Part shown: one piece after another, positions 1 through 11,745 of the stretch | Layout: each line of letters begins with the position of its first letter | Numbering within the stretch: position 1 is the stretch's first letter | Source: Erigeron canadensis | Lineage: Eukaryota; Streptophyta; Magnoliopsida; Asterales; Asteraceae | Assembly: GCF_010389155.1 (NCBI RefSeq) | Contig: NC_057768.1 | Span: 43,069,633 to 43,133,632, forward strand | DNA: 64,000 nt | Direction of reading: 5' to 3' | Program-made: the position numbers and the translations under genes | Notes under the pieces: generated by a model | Told to the model about the DNA's origin: nothing | Database searches by the model: none | Seen by the model: only the letters and a program-made list of their open reading frames with translations

Positions 1-1344
1 TTCCATCTCAAGATAGACTGTCTCTCTAATTGCTCGTATTCATGAGTTTCATATCATGGGTCATATAGGTGCTATAAATGCAAATTTCGGGGGAGCCCGA
101 GTTTGCACGTCCTCCCCGTGGTTAACATGACTATTGCATTGAAATAGGCTATCATTAAAAGCTTGGTCAAACATGTGTTGCGAACCTGGTCAGGTTGAGT
201 TTGTTTCTTTTTCGTTTCATATTAGTCCGGTAAATGGGGGGTTAAAACGACAATTCCTTGGAAAAAAAAACAAGTAAAAGGCAAATATATAGGTTGAACG
301 ATAGTCGATTCTAACAGGATTGTCACAGTAACGTATAAAGCACTAAAGTATATAGGGGAAAAAAACGTACCTTAGAGCATGAAAGCGAGGCGTTAAGTAA
401 CTAAATCTCATATCCATTTGAAAGCCAGTTCATTAATCCTACATTTTTTGAAAAAGCAACGAAAAAAAGGTTTCATGTATAGATTGATGTTAGTTGGAAT
501 TTAGAGAAAGTTATTGTGTGCAAGTATATATATGATGGATGATGGATTATAGGTTGTTAATTTGCTTGTCTCCTACTGTCCTGTTTTCATTTCTTTAAGA
601 GTCTCTTACCATTTTAGCTCATTTGGCCAATTTCCAGGAGTTCATATTAGAAAACACATCAAGAGGAAACCTCAAACATATGTAACAAAGTAGTAACTTA
701 ATTCTGATACACCTAACCTGAATATTGACTTTTATCTAAGTACAGATTGTATATAACAAAGCAAGATATAATTTAACAAAACAAATTTCAAATGTCAATC
801 GATCAATCAACTAATAAAATATCTCAACAACCTAAACTACTTAACCATAATTAATATTTTTTTTTTTAAAAAAAAGAGACCAAACCTGAAACACCCGATT
901 GAGCAGGGGCAATGATTATTATTTGTATTCATCAGAAACGGAGGAAAAAGAGGTGTCACCACCAGTTGAGGCAAACGACCCGGAGCCCCCATGACTATCT
1001 AATACCCGGTACGACATCGGCGTGGGGGAGTCCGACGCATGAGGCAACAGATGACCACCCCGACCAAATCCAAAACCCGAAAACCCGGATGTTACCCAAA
1101 ACTTCTAACAAATGAACGGGGGCTGAACCGCATCATCTAAGACTTGTATTATTTTATTGATCTCTGTTGCTGGTTTATTTTATGCCCATCAAGTAGTTTT
1201 TATATTATTTGTTTTTAAAAAAAGGGAAGAAAAAAGATCTATATGATGGAGGGTTGTCAGGTTATAATTGGAGGTAGAATATTTTTCTTCATGAAAGAGA
1301 AAGGTTAAGTAAGAATGAAGGGAATGAAAGAGAAGAGAAAAAGA
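1..1344. repeat. Error-rich duplicate of 9648-11028
   Basis: This segment matches 9648-11028 base for base in the same orientation. It is 1344 bases long against 1381, a net loss of 37, and almost all differences are single-base gains or losses in runs or short repeats. It covers the 5' part of the Helitron described below, including the N-terminal Rep exon, which is frame-broken here but open at 9871-9500. It stops at the N gap about 125 bases short of the Helitron 5' terminus. It is most likely an unpolished contig end that should have been merged with the later copy. A true second Helitron copy is the alternative. Confidence 0.9.
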
Positions 1345-1444
1345 NNNNNNNNNNNNNNNNNNNNNNNNNNNNNNNNNNNNNNNNNNNNNNNNNNNNNNNN
1401 NNNNNNNNNNNNNNNNNNNNNNNNNNNNNNNNNNNNNNNNNNNN
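1345..1444. other. Assembly gap of 100 N
   Basis: Exactly 100 N, a length commonly used for a scaffold gap of unknown size. Sequence to the left duplicates sequence 8.3 kb to the right. Confidence 0.98.
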
Positions 1445-1688
1445 CAATACTCTGTAATAATGATGTACCAGTATTAAAGAATATGAATAAACATTCAAAT
1501 ATCAGTTAGTTTTACGTATCCGTTTAGATACGAACATATGAATTTAAGCAGATGTGTGTTAGAAGAAGATTTAGTTTGTATATGTAAACACAAATATTTC
1601 ATATACAAGTTTATTAGTTTGCTAAAAGTATATGAATATGAGCACGTGTGTATGTATGTTCGTAAATGAAGTAGTAAGTTAGGCTTAC

Positions 1689-3413
1689 ATTTTCCTCAGC
1701 TTCTTTCAGTTCCGTTGCAGTGAATGGCATGAGTTTTCAGCATCAGGTGTGCATACAAGTGCAGAAAGACTTCCAGTTCCATCATCTATCTCAATTGTAA
1801 TTCTAGACCTATCCGATGCATTAACAGGACATGGTTATGGGGGACAAAACATTTAAAAATGAGTATCCAAACTTGTAGGATATTAGAAAGAAAAATGGAC
1901 TTACAGTGCTTGAATGGGTTTCTATCTTACATGATGGACACGTAACCACCCAAGTAAGATCAGCATCTAGTGCCTTTTGACAATTACCGCAAGCTGTATA
2001 CCATGGGCTTCTTTCTTGCTTTGGAAGTCTGTTTTCCCCATAACCCAAGCTGTCTTTATCTATTTATTTTTTTAATATTTTAAAAAATAAGATTGTATGG
2101 TTTAGTTTAGAATATACACCATGTGTTATTAAACAAGTGAGTTCTTTACAATGGTCGCTTACTTTTTTGAAGGAGGAAACCGCTGTAGCAATTGGGATTA
2201 TAGCATCATGTTTTGGATAAGGAAGGAGTATGTCAGTATTGGTGTAACTTTTAAGGGCAAGGAGTTGTTGAAGTTCTTGTTTGTGGGTGTTGTACCTTAC
2301 ATTAAAACATGTACATATTTAAGAGCATTATTTAAGCGTAACTGCAAGGAGTGATTAAAAAAATTCTGAGTTTCTAATAAGGTACCATTCATGCATCTGT
2401 AAGGCATGTGTTACTGGAGGGTTAATCATGAAGCCAGAAGATGATCTAGTGGTCAATGAGAGGCCTGTATGCTAATTATTTTAGGTGGTGGAAGAAAACA
2501 GGTAGTTGTTATACAGTACTTAAATGCATAGGTATCCATTTACCGTAAAAAGTTGTCACTTTTAGGCGCAATCCAAAGATCATTGGGCCGGTCTCGATTA
2601 TGCCAGAAAGTGTTTGCCCTTCGTTATCATCAAACGTATTCCATAAAGTCAGTAGCAAAAGCATCTTGCTACATTAAAATAATGGACGGTTAGGTACATA
2701 GCATGGAATACCGATGTAAGTGGTTAAGGCATCTTACTCTTCATCGACGATGACAATATCCCTTGTAGTAACATTCGGCGATCCTTGCTCTTTACTGGGA
2801 AAGCATTGCAGAACTATACCCCGAACATCTAAATGTAGAACATAAATAGGTTGAAGTGTTGTACTAATAAGTAGGTAAATAAAATGCAAATTGGGTTAGA
2901 AGAAAGAGAAATTACTATGGAGGGTGTCCGTGTCAGCATATTTGTGTAGATCAGTGAACTTCGTAAAGTTAAATTCACAATTCAGTGTCATTGGGATAGG
3001 ATCAACTAATTCCTCAATAAGAGTTTTGTTGTTCAAAACCCAAGAGCATGGGTATGAGCTGATACGGTATTTTTGATCATTGCTAACAACTGCAGCATTT
3101 GAGATATAGTATCTCTTATATTGTGCTAATAGGTTTGCCAAAGACGTACGTTGTTGCCATATATAAGTGCAATCAACTTGGTTCCCTACAATTAGTAGCA
3201 AATGCTAAACATGTCTGCAACAAGTGAGGCGATTCTTAAGAATATGAGAGAGACATAAGAAAGTTACCTCATAATCTACCAAGACTAATCTCCTAAACTC
3301 ATTTTCTGACTGGCTCACTTGCACATGGCCATGTTCCAATACTTGTACAAGCACTGTCCAAGGTTTTTAGGGTTAAGGTTAATGTCTAGCACATTTGAGA
3401 TCCGTCTTGTCAT
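1689..3413 (-). pseudogene. RPA70-like protein of the Helitron, disrupted
   Basis: Replication protein A large-subunit-like gene, the usual plant Helitron accessory, expected to bind single-stranded DNA. Exons read on the minus strand: 3413-3268 (starts MTRRIS, then WTVLVQVLEHGHV), 3185-2916 (YYISNA and KYRISS of OB fold A), 2828-2738 (RDIVIVD), 2668-2544 (LTLWNTF and RLKVTTF of OB fold B), about 2048-1905 (C-terminal zinc module with CGNC and CPSC pairs) and about 1810-1689. Donors such as GTAACT, GTAAGA and GTAAGT fit, and the family's motifs appear in order. One base appears missing from short runs near 3364, 3141 and 1734, each shifting frame. Any last exon would lie in the gap. Confidence 0.82.
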
Positions 3414-4985
3414 TTTTCCTGTATTTGGACATTTACTTATGAGGAGAATTCATAAAATTAACAAATTAAGGAAAGAATAGATAATGTTTGTAAATGCAAA
3501 TAGTAATAATAATTCCAACACAGATACTTTATTGTTAAATGAATAAAACCAAGCAACCCTTCTTGAACAATTAGAGCAACACTAAAGAGAATTTGAGAAA
3601 ATTGTAACAGATCTATGTTACTTTTACCAACTGATGATAGTGAATAAAATATTTAAAATAGAGATTGCAATAAGGTAACAACAGTAAGGAGAAGGAAAAG
3701 AGAGACCTTTTTTTGTTGTAAATGATAGGTGGTTTATGTTTGAGATGGTTGAATTTGCGTTCTTATGAAGGCAAAAAGTAGAACATATCCATATAATCAG
3801 GGCATCAGTACTTTTAAAGATTGTGTACACATAACTTATAGGATTGTGTGGGATTGTTTACATTTGGGTATGGGTAAGGGGGTTGTGCAGGGTGAGGGGG
3901 TATGGGTAAGGGGTTGTTTTGCAGGGCAAGGGGTTCTCCATAGTTGTTAGGAATGTAAAACATTACCAATGTAATATAAAGATCTTAGCAAAAGATCTAT
4001 GTCATTAGAGTAATATTGGGAGTGGCTGGATGAAGAAATTAGTATGTTTTTTTAAAATAGTATTTTACTATGACACCTCCGTTTGTCAAACATGTTGATA
4101 GGTAACACCAAATAAGTTTTAATTTTCTTTTTCACCCTTTTATCTTTATACATATATATATACACACAAGTAATAAAGCAAATCAAATAAATAAGTTGTC
4201 ATAACAAACCATGGAATAAGTGCATAACCTTATGCATTATGTTGATCTTTAGACAACATAATTCACTTTAACAATTCTTGTGTTTTAAATTGCATCATTT
4301 AATGGGATCACATATCTTGTTAGAGATGTGCAACATGATCATCAAAAGCATACAAATACAAACATGAGCTGACCTAAAGTGCAACATGTAAAGTAAAATA
4401 TAAGTAGTTGTTTGGTTCAGTAGTACAGATTGCTAAGTCTGGTAACTTGGAAATCACAATATATATACCAATACAATTACGTAACTGGATCTTGGAGCTT
4501 GTATACACGGTGCAGCGCATCTAAACAAATAAGAGTTTAGTTTCTTGAAGATGTTAAGGTACGTCCAGCTCTGTTAAGTTTGAGAGAAAGAAGGCAGCCT
4601 TTGCACTTAGGCCCTTGAAACCTGGATGAAAGGTTCTTACGCTAACAAATGGCCAGTCGTCATAGGCTTTTTGAACTGTTGCTCGAAAGTAAATCAGGCA
4701 CGTTCATGGGTGCCGCAAAAGCTACGCCACAAGAAAGCGAGTCAATGAAAACAGACTGAAAGAGCAGAAACTGTTATGAACAGATAGTACTCACGTTTAT
4801 GTAAGGCGCAACAATGACGAACAGTGCGTTTTCCAAAAGCTATGAAAGTAATACGTGACCAGCATTAAGTGGCAGACCACCTGAGAAGGTGTCCAGACAC
4901 TTTAGGTTGAATTAGAAATTTACATATAAGATTTACTTTCTAATGGCACAGGACAAATAAAATAGCATGGAAGATATATACTTAC
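3414..4985. other. Spacer between Helitron genes
   Basis: Lies inside the Helitron between the RPA-like and helicase genes. It may hold short C-terminal exons of the helicase gene or the RPA promoter. I see no convincing coding segment. Confidence 0.5.
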
Positions 4986-7900
4986 CAATATCGTCAGTGA
5001 TTTGGAGAACTTCTTTATACACAATGTTCTTTGTTTCTCTAACGTTGGGAGCATCAAAGAGAGGTGGCCTAATCCGCACTTTTGCATATTCTGTTGTCCT
5101 TGCCCGTGAAAGTGCTACATAAAGTTGCCCGTGAGAAAAGACAGGTTCTTTTAGGTAAACGCCAACAAAATCAAGGGTTTGGCCTTGTGCTTTGTTGATA
5201 GTCATTGCAAAGCATAACCTAATTGGGAACTGAATCCTTTTGAATGGAACAGTATAATCCTCATCAGTTGGAGGAAAGGTATTCTATGTATAAAAACTTC
5301 TTTGCCAACAAAGTTTCAAAAAGCAATCTCAGCATGTATGACGTTGCTTCTCAAATCTCTGCATATTAATCTAGTCCCATTCCATAATCCTTCAGTAGGG
5401 TTCAAGTTTCTTAACAGAATGATAGGCGAGTTTGGTTTCAAAAAAAGCCTATGAGGTGGCATACCATTTGGTGTAAGCGAATGCAAAAAGTCCTCATACT
5501 GAGTTTGGTCATTTGGATCTATCGTCTCATCAAAGCTTGCATATTCCGTTAGCTCACCTGGGAATTTTTGTATCAAGAGGTCATTAATCTCATCAACAAA
5601 TATATTTTGGTTGTTAGTATGGCACGATTTAAAGCACATGAGCCACTAAAGGTCTGAATATTTGGGTAGACAGATTCAATGAGGGCATCTAAGGAGGCAG
5701 TTTCTGAATGTCTGTCAATGAGCATGGAGGCAGGAATGTTGATTAGGTCATTTTCATCCGTGGGTTGGGTTCCGTTGCCAATTTTGAGCAGAAACTCGCT
5801 GAAAGCAGGGTCTAACAAAGCTCTCATGTTCTCTTCCAAACGTAATATGTGAAGTGATGGCCATAATGGAGATTTAGTTAGACATGCAGCAATAGTTTCC
5901 GCCTTAGTACCCTTGCGCACCACGGGTAGTGTCTGTCTAAAATCTCCACCAAGCACGACAACCTTACCCCCAAAAAGTTCCTTTGAATCCATGAGATCTT
6001 GCAAAAGATCATCTAAAGCCTCGATAGCGGTCCTTTTGGCCATTGGGGCCTCATCCCATATGATCAGCTTAGAGCCTTTAATTAGAGTTGTCAAAGAACT
6101 TTGTTTGCTAACTCTACAGGTTCCTCCTTCGACTAAGTCAAGTGGGATTTTGAATCTTGAATGAGCCGTCCTACCCCCAGGGAGTATTGGCGCTGCTATG
6201 CCTGAAGTGGCGGTTGCCAGCGCTATATGTGTTTCTGATCTAATCTTTTGCTAATAAAGCCCTATACATATACGTTTTTCCCGTACCACCAGGGCCATCA
6301 ACAAAGAAAGCACCACCTTCATTTGAATGTACTCTCCCAATTATTATATCGAAGGCTATTTTTTGCTTTTCATTGAGTTTTATTATTGTATCAAGATCTT
6401 CCTACGAGACTATAATACCTTGTTCAGCTCTAATTTCTCTTGTCAAATCTTGAAGGTCAGCATATGAGTATGCTTGTGGTGCCAGATCAAATTCATGAAT
6501 GTTTCTGCCCATGGACTGTAAAAATCCATTGACCTGTAACAACGCCTGCTTTGTAGCTTCTCTATGTGTCATCTGGTTAAATCTTAATAGGTCTTCCACC
6601 ATTAAATCTTCATAAGCTAACCACAGGGCTTGAGGGTTGTTGGGGCATGAATAAACCAGAAGGGTGGCAAAAAGGCGTCTAAGTTCATAGGGCAAGTGGA
6701 AAGTAGAGGCCTCTTGTAAACATAATTGCTGGCTATTATCATCTACCAAATAGCCACGTAACAAGCATGCTTCCCTAAAAGTGGTGGTCTGATGGCATTA
6801 AACATTTTTAAATCACTGAAGGACTTAGGACAACAGACTTTTGACAATAGTATTCTCAAGTAATACCTTTCACCTTCAGTTGGATGAGCTGCTACTATTC
6901 GGCCTACAGAATCCCCTAGGTCTCTATGTTTCCAAAATCTGTCCCCTTGCAGCCAAACAAAATGATCTGGGAACTCAGAGTAGGTCAAGTCCAAGTCTTG
7001 GGCCAACTTGTCAGTTCTATTCATAAAAAAAAATTCAGTAAGCATAGTCTTTCTCTGGACTGGATTATTCAACACATTTTTTAGCTTTTTTTTTTTTTTT
7101 AAAAGTCAATGGCTGATAATTCTCTAAATGCAGCTGCAAATGTATAACAGCAGGTTTTATCTCACTCATTGCGAACCTGTAGAACCTCCATGTTGCTTCT
7201 GGAGCCGAAACCCATCTCCCTGACTGATATTGGTATATTTCATCTATCAGCGTGGAATCATTATTCGATGACACAGCAAAACTTATTCTATCACAACCTT
7301 TACATATGTACTTATATATATTTGACTGCCTTTATTGTCGAGCATATTTCTACGTTGATATGACAATCAAACTTTGCTAGCAAGTAGGGATTGTATGGTA
7401 TCACCCATCGGTTATCAAGTGTAGCTTTCCTAACTTTGACTGTCACCCCATTTTTTCGCCTCCGGTAGATCGGGTATGCATCAGATGTTTGAGTGGTCTC
7501 ATTAGAATAAGGCCTCGGGTATGAGTTTTTGCAAGTACCATTCTTTTCATACAAACATTATCAACGTTCAGTATACCACACGGGCCATGAAGCATGTGCT
7601 TGACAACCATTTTATACAAGTGAGGGTTATCCTTCTCATTTGGTATTTCTGTCGACACAATCTCATCATATTCTTCTGGCCTATACATCTTGCAGTGAGA
7701 TTTCAATATAATGAGAAAATGTGCGTGTGGAAGACCTCTCTTTTGAAATTCTATAACATAAGTGTAGGTTGCTACTTCACCGAATATATGTTTCTTAAAC
7801 AGGTCTTCTTTCAGCAATTCAAGCCTTGCATGGAAAGCTCTTACCACCAGATCTGCTCGATTCTGTGATTCTTCTTGCGGTATCAAAAGGTCTTTGATTT

Positions 7901-9871
7901 CTGGCCAATTTGGGTTACATGTCATTGTCAAAAATATATCGGGTTTTCCAAATTTTTGCACTAATGTCATGGCGTCTATGTATTTCTGACGCATGTTTCT
8001 TGGCCCCCCAATAAAGCTAGATGGAAGGATTATTCATTGGCCAACCTTTGAACCTTGGGTCTCACCTGCTGCTACTGCATCCACTACTCCTTGCAGATAT
8101 TCTTTTCTAATTTCTTGTTGTTGTGTTCTGTAAAAGTCTAATCTTTGTGTTTCAAGTTTGACGTAGTTGTCAACTACATACTGTTGGAGGAGTCTACCAA
8201 ACTGTAAGAGACACAATCTGTCATACTTCCTAATTTGGAGCTTGTAGCAATAATACTCTCTCATAGAGACATAATCTGCATCATTTTGGGCCAAGACTGG
8301 CCAAAAGAAAGAGAGTGTGAATTTACCATTATGGCAGATAGGGTGACCCAAAAACAGTAGACATTAAAGGGTATTTGGCTTACCATCTTGTTCGTTGCAC
8401 AACAAAGCCTCAACACTTTGAGCATTTTGGGGAGAAATAAGGGTTGCAGAACTAACATTTGTTCCGCCTCGCCTTTTTTTTTGTTTCTGGCCTTTTTTAA
8501 GGATTCTCTGGTGCCAACCAAGTTCGCCAAACGGGAACATTAAAGGATACTGTAACGGGTCATCACAACCGTAATAATAATGTATTCTTCTAGAATGGTT
8601 GTTGTGCGTTTTAACTTCAATGTTCCTATGACCATGGTCCCCATCTTCTCCACCATCTATCCAAAGTGCTGCAACCTGTGAGACTTCTGGTTTATTGTAC
8701 ACTCTTTGATCTTGTGATGGAAGTGTTTTAAGGATTATCTGGTAGTTCTCCAAATGAGGAACGTTTTTAAGTGTTCGAAAGAAACAAGCATAAGGGTTTT
8801 GCAGAAGCACTTCCATGCATATGCCAATTGCTGGTTCAGATAGCCTTTCACAAGATGCTAGACGATTTTGCATTTCATGTTCAGTGTCATGGAAATAAAG
8901 CTGGAGGTTTTTGGCACCATCGTCACCGGGATGCAAATCATTTATGAAATGGTAAACTTGACCTTGCACCCTAAATGTGTAAATGCCCTTGTTCCTCTTG
9001 GCAAGGGTGGTATCTGACTTTACGCCCAAAGAAGTAAAAGCAAATAGGTTGTTATATGTCCTAATGCATGTTCTAAATGCCTTTGCTTCTTCTGATGGTG
9101 ATGTCAAGAGTTGCTTCAGGATGGCTGGGAGTTCGTTGTTAGCCAAAACAACACGACCATTTGAGCAACAAAAATTCTGCGTTTCAGAGTAAAATTTAGC
9201 CGCACCAAAGTGTGCACAATCTTTCATTCTAGGCAACGATTCGCTCATTAAAGGAATGAATTGCAACAGGTTTCTTCCGGTTTCCGGGGTGCGGCCTGCC
9301 ACCATGTAGTAAAAGCGACACCCATTCAGATGGTGAATAGAAAGGGAAAAAAATTTTGAATGGAGGGGAAATTCCCAAACAAACCTTTCCTCTTTGTTCT
9401 TGGGGTTTTTGGCCTATTACTGGTAGATGTTGATGCTTGTGTATCTGTTAGGCATATAGATCGTCATTACCAAGTAGCGATTAATGAGCGTGCCAAGGTT
9501 TACATAATATCTAACAAACCTTTTGTGCGAGTTAAGATAATTGGAGACTCATGAAAAGGGCTAACATGGCGTGAAGAACCATTGGTTGCAGCCAATGTAT
9601 CAGATTCCTTGGGAGGTGTTTTTTTTCTTTGGTTTGCCCTTTTTGTTTTCCATCTCAAGATAGACTGTCTCCTATAATTGCTCGTATTCATGAGTTTCAT
9701 ATCATGGGTCATTATAGGTGCTATAAATGCAAATTTCGGGGGAGCCCGAGTTTGCACGTCCTCCCCGTGGTTAACATGACTATTGCATTGAAATAGGCTA
9801 TCATTAAAAGCTTGGTCAAACATGTTGTTGCGAACCTGGTCAGGTTGAGTTTGTTTTCTTTTTCGTTTCAT
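4986..9871 (-). pseudogene. Helitron Rep/PIF1-helicase (RepHel), disrupted
   Basis: Rolling-circle transposase-helicase of a Helitron. The start is taken at the ATG ending at 9871. In order: a basic N-terminal exon (9871-9500); the Helitron N-terminal region (9305-8364); a likely short intron starting GTAAGCC near 8386; the Rep domain with HUH motif HAH at about 7729-7721; and the two-tyrosine motif around 7325-7300. The PIF1-type helicase follows, with Walker A GPGGTGKT near 6296-6272, Walker B IIWDEAP near 6060, and the C-terminal ALSRA motif near 5115. The last exon ends at a GTAAGT donor at 4986. Breaks seen: stop codons near 8034, 6402 and 5316, and frame shifts near 7545, 7315, 7090, 6785, 6246, 5605 and 5270. 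Several of these restore frame by changing one base in a short run. A 2-bp loss in a TA run falls in the catalytic tyrosine motif. Confidence 0.88.
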
Positions 9872-10529
9872 ATTTAGTCCGGTAAATTGGGGGTTTAAAA
9901 CGACAATTTCCTTGGAAAGAAAAACAAGTAAAAGGCAAATATATAGGTTGAACGATAGTCGATTCTAACAGGATTGTCACAGTAACGTATAAAGCACTAA
10001 AGTATATAGGGGAAAAAACGTACCTTAGAGCATGAAAAGCGAGGCGTTAAGTTAACTAAATCTCATATCCATTTGAAAGCCAGTTCATTAATCCTACATT
10101 TTTTGAAAAAAGCAACGAAAAAGAGGTTTCATGTATAAGATTGATGTTAGTTGGAATTTAGAGAAAGTTATTGTGTGCAAGTATATATATGATGGACTGA
10201 TGGATTATAGGTTGTTAATTTGCTTGTCTCCTACTGTCCTTGTTTTCATTTCTTTAAGAGTCTCTTACCATTTTAGCTCATTTGGCCAATTTCCAGGAGT
10301 TCATATTAGAAAACACATCAAGAGGAAACCTCAAACATATGTAACAAAGTAGTAACTTAATTCTGATACACCTAACCTGAATATTGACTTTTATCTAAGT
10401 ACAGATTGTATTATAACAAAGCAAGATATAATTTAACAAAACAAATTTCAAATGTCAATCGATCAATCAACTAATAAAATATCTCAACAACCTAAACTAT
10501 ACTTAACCCATAATTAATATTTTTTTTTT

Positions 10530-10759
10530 TTAAAAAAAAGAGAAACAAACCTGAAACCACCCGATTGAGCATGGGCAATGATTATTATTATTGTATTCAT
10601 CAGAAACGGAGGAAAAAGAGGTGTCACCACCAGTTGAGGCAAACGACCCGGAGCCCCCATGACTATCTAATACCCGGTACGACATCGGCGTGGGGGAGTC
10701 CGACGCATGAGGCAACAGATGACCACCCCGACCAAATCCAAAACCCGAAAACCCGGATG
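10530..10759 (-). other. Unassigned open segment near Helitron 5' end
   Basis: The minus strand is open for about 76 codons, rich in Gly, Ser and Asn (includes FGFGRGGHLLPHASD and SFASTGGDTSF), and is bounded by stops. It lies inside the Helitron upstream of the Rep N-terminal exon. It could be a captured host exon or an upstream exon. I do not recognise the protein. A noisier copy lies at about 900-1115. Confidence 0.3.
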
Positions 10760-11153
10760 TTTACCCAAAACTTCTAACAAATGAACGTGGGGCTGAAACG
10801 CATCATCTAAGTTACTTGTATTATTATTATTGATCTCTGTTGCTGGTTTATTTTTATGCCCATCAAGTAGTTTTTTTATTATTATTTGTTTTTTAAAAAA
10901 AGGGAAGACAAAAAGATGATATATGAAGGAGGGTTGTCAAGGTTTATAATTGGAGGTAGAAATATTTTCTATTCATGAAAGAGAAAGGTTAAGTAAGAAT
11001 GAAGGGAATGAAAGAGAAGAGAAAAAGAAGTAGCAGGTAAAAGGGAAAAACGTATGCAAGTGGGGAAAACAGTGCCTAATCATTTGAAGCCACGTGGCAA
11101 TTTTTTCAAGAAGGTTACAGTAAATAAAGGGTTCTTTATATAATATAGGTAGA

Positions 11154-11745
11154 TATAGTAGTTGTTTACTTGTTTTCTTCCAAAATAACAAAGATAAAAA
11201 AAAACCTCATTATTTTATCATAAACTATAATCCTTTGAAATGTATATATTTGAACCATTTGAATTTTAAAATATCAAAAATTCTATACACAATCAAAACA
11301 ATTAATCACTAACAAACTTGGTTTATCAAAAATACATCTAAACGACTTAATTAATATTTATCTCTTAACCTTTAAAAAAAATTATAATAACTCATATCTT
11401 TATACACTATTCATCGTCATCAACACCACCAAACTGCTGTCGTTATAACGATCATCGTCGTTACGCACGGACATTCGTATATATGTTTCTATAATTCTAT
11501 CCATTTTGCAAATCGTTAACACATTTTAATGTTCGTGTCATTAAACATGTAATGAAAATCTTACCTTGCTGAAAAAAAATGTAGTAAAAAAATCTCTATA
11601 AGGAAAAAATAAAATGAAGTTAGGTAATTTAGCCCTTTACATTTTTCAAAATACACAGATTGAAAAATAAATTCATAACCCCTATACAAAATCTCCACCA
11701 TTTCCCCAAACTGAATTTCATTAAAAAAAAAAAAACTGAAGCAAA
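11154..11745. other. CLPP2 upstream region
   Basis: AT-rich spacer between the Helitron 5' end and the CLPP2 start codon. It holds the CLPP2 promoter and leader, but I cannot single out a TATA box. Around 11440-11480 there is a GC-richer stretch resembling a decayed Helitron 3' hairpin. Confidence 0.5.

Larger units (their letters stand above)
1445..11153 (-). mobile_element. Autonomous-type Helitron, 3' end lost at gap
   Basis: Minus-strand Helitron carrying the two plant Helitron genes in the usual order: a Rep/PIF1-helicase gene and, downstream, an RPA70-like single-strand-binding protein gene. The 5' terminus is placed at 11153. Read on the minus strand the sequence is A then TCTACCTATATTATATAAAG, which fits the plant Helitron 5' consensus and insertion after A. 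Small non-autonomous elements at 58327 and 46789 in this window begin with similar sequence. The 3' hairpin and CTRR end are not found before the gap at 1444. Both genes are disrupted, so this copy looks inactive as sequenced. Confidence 0.85.
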
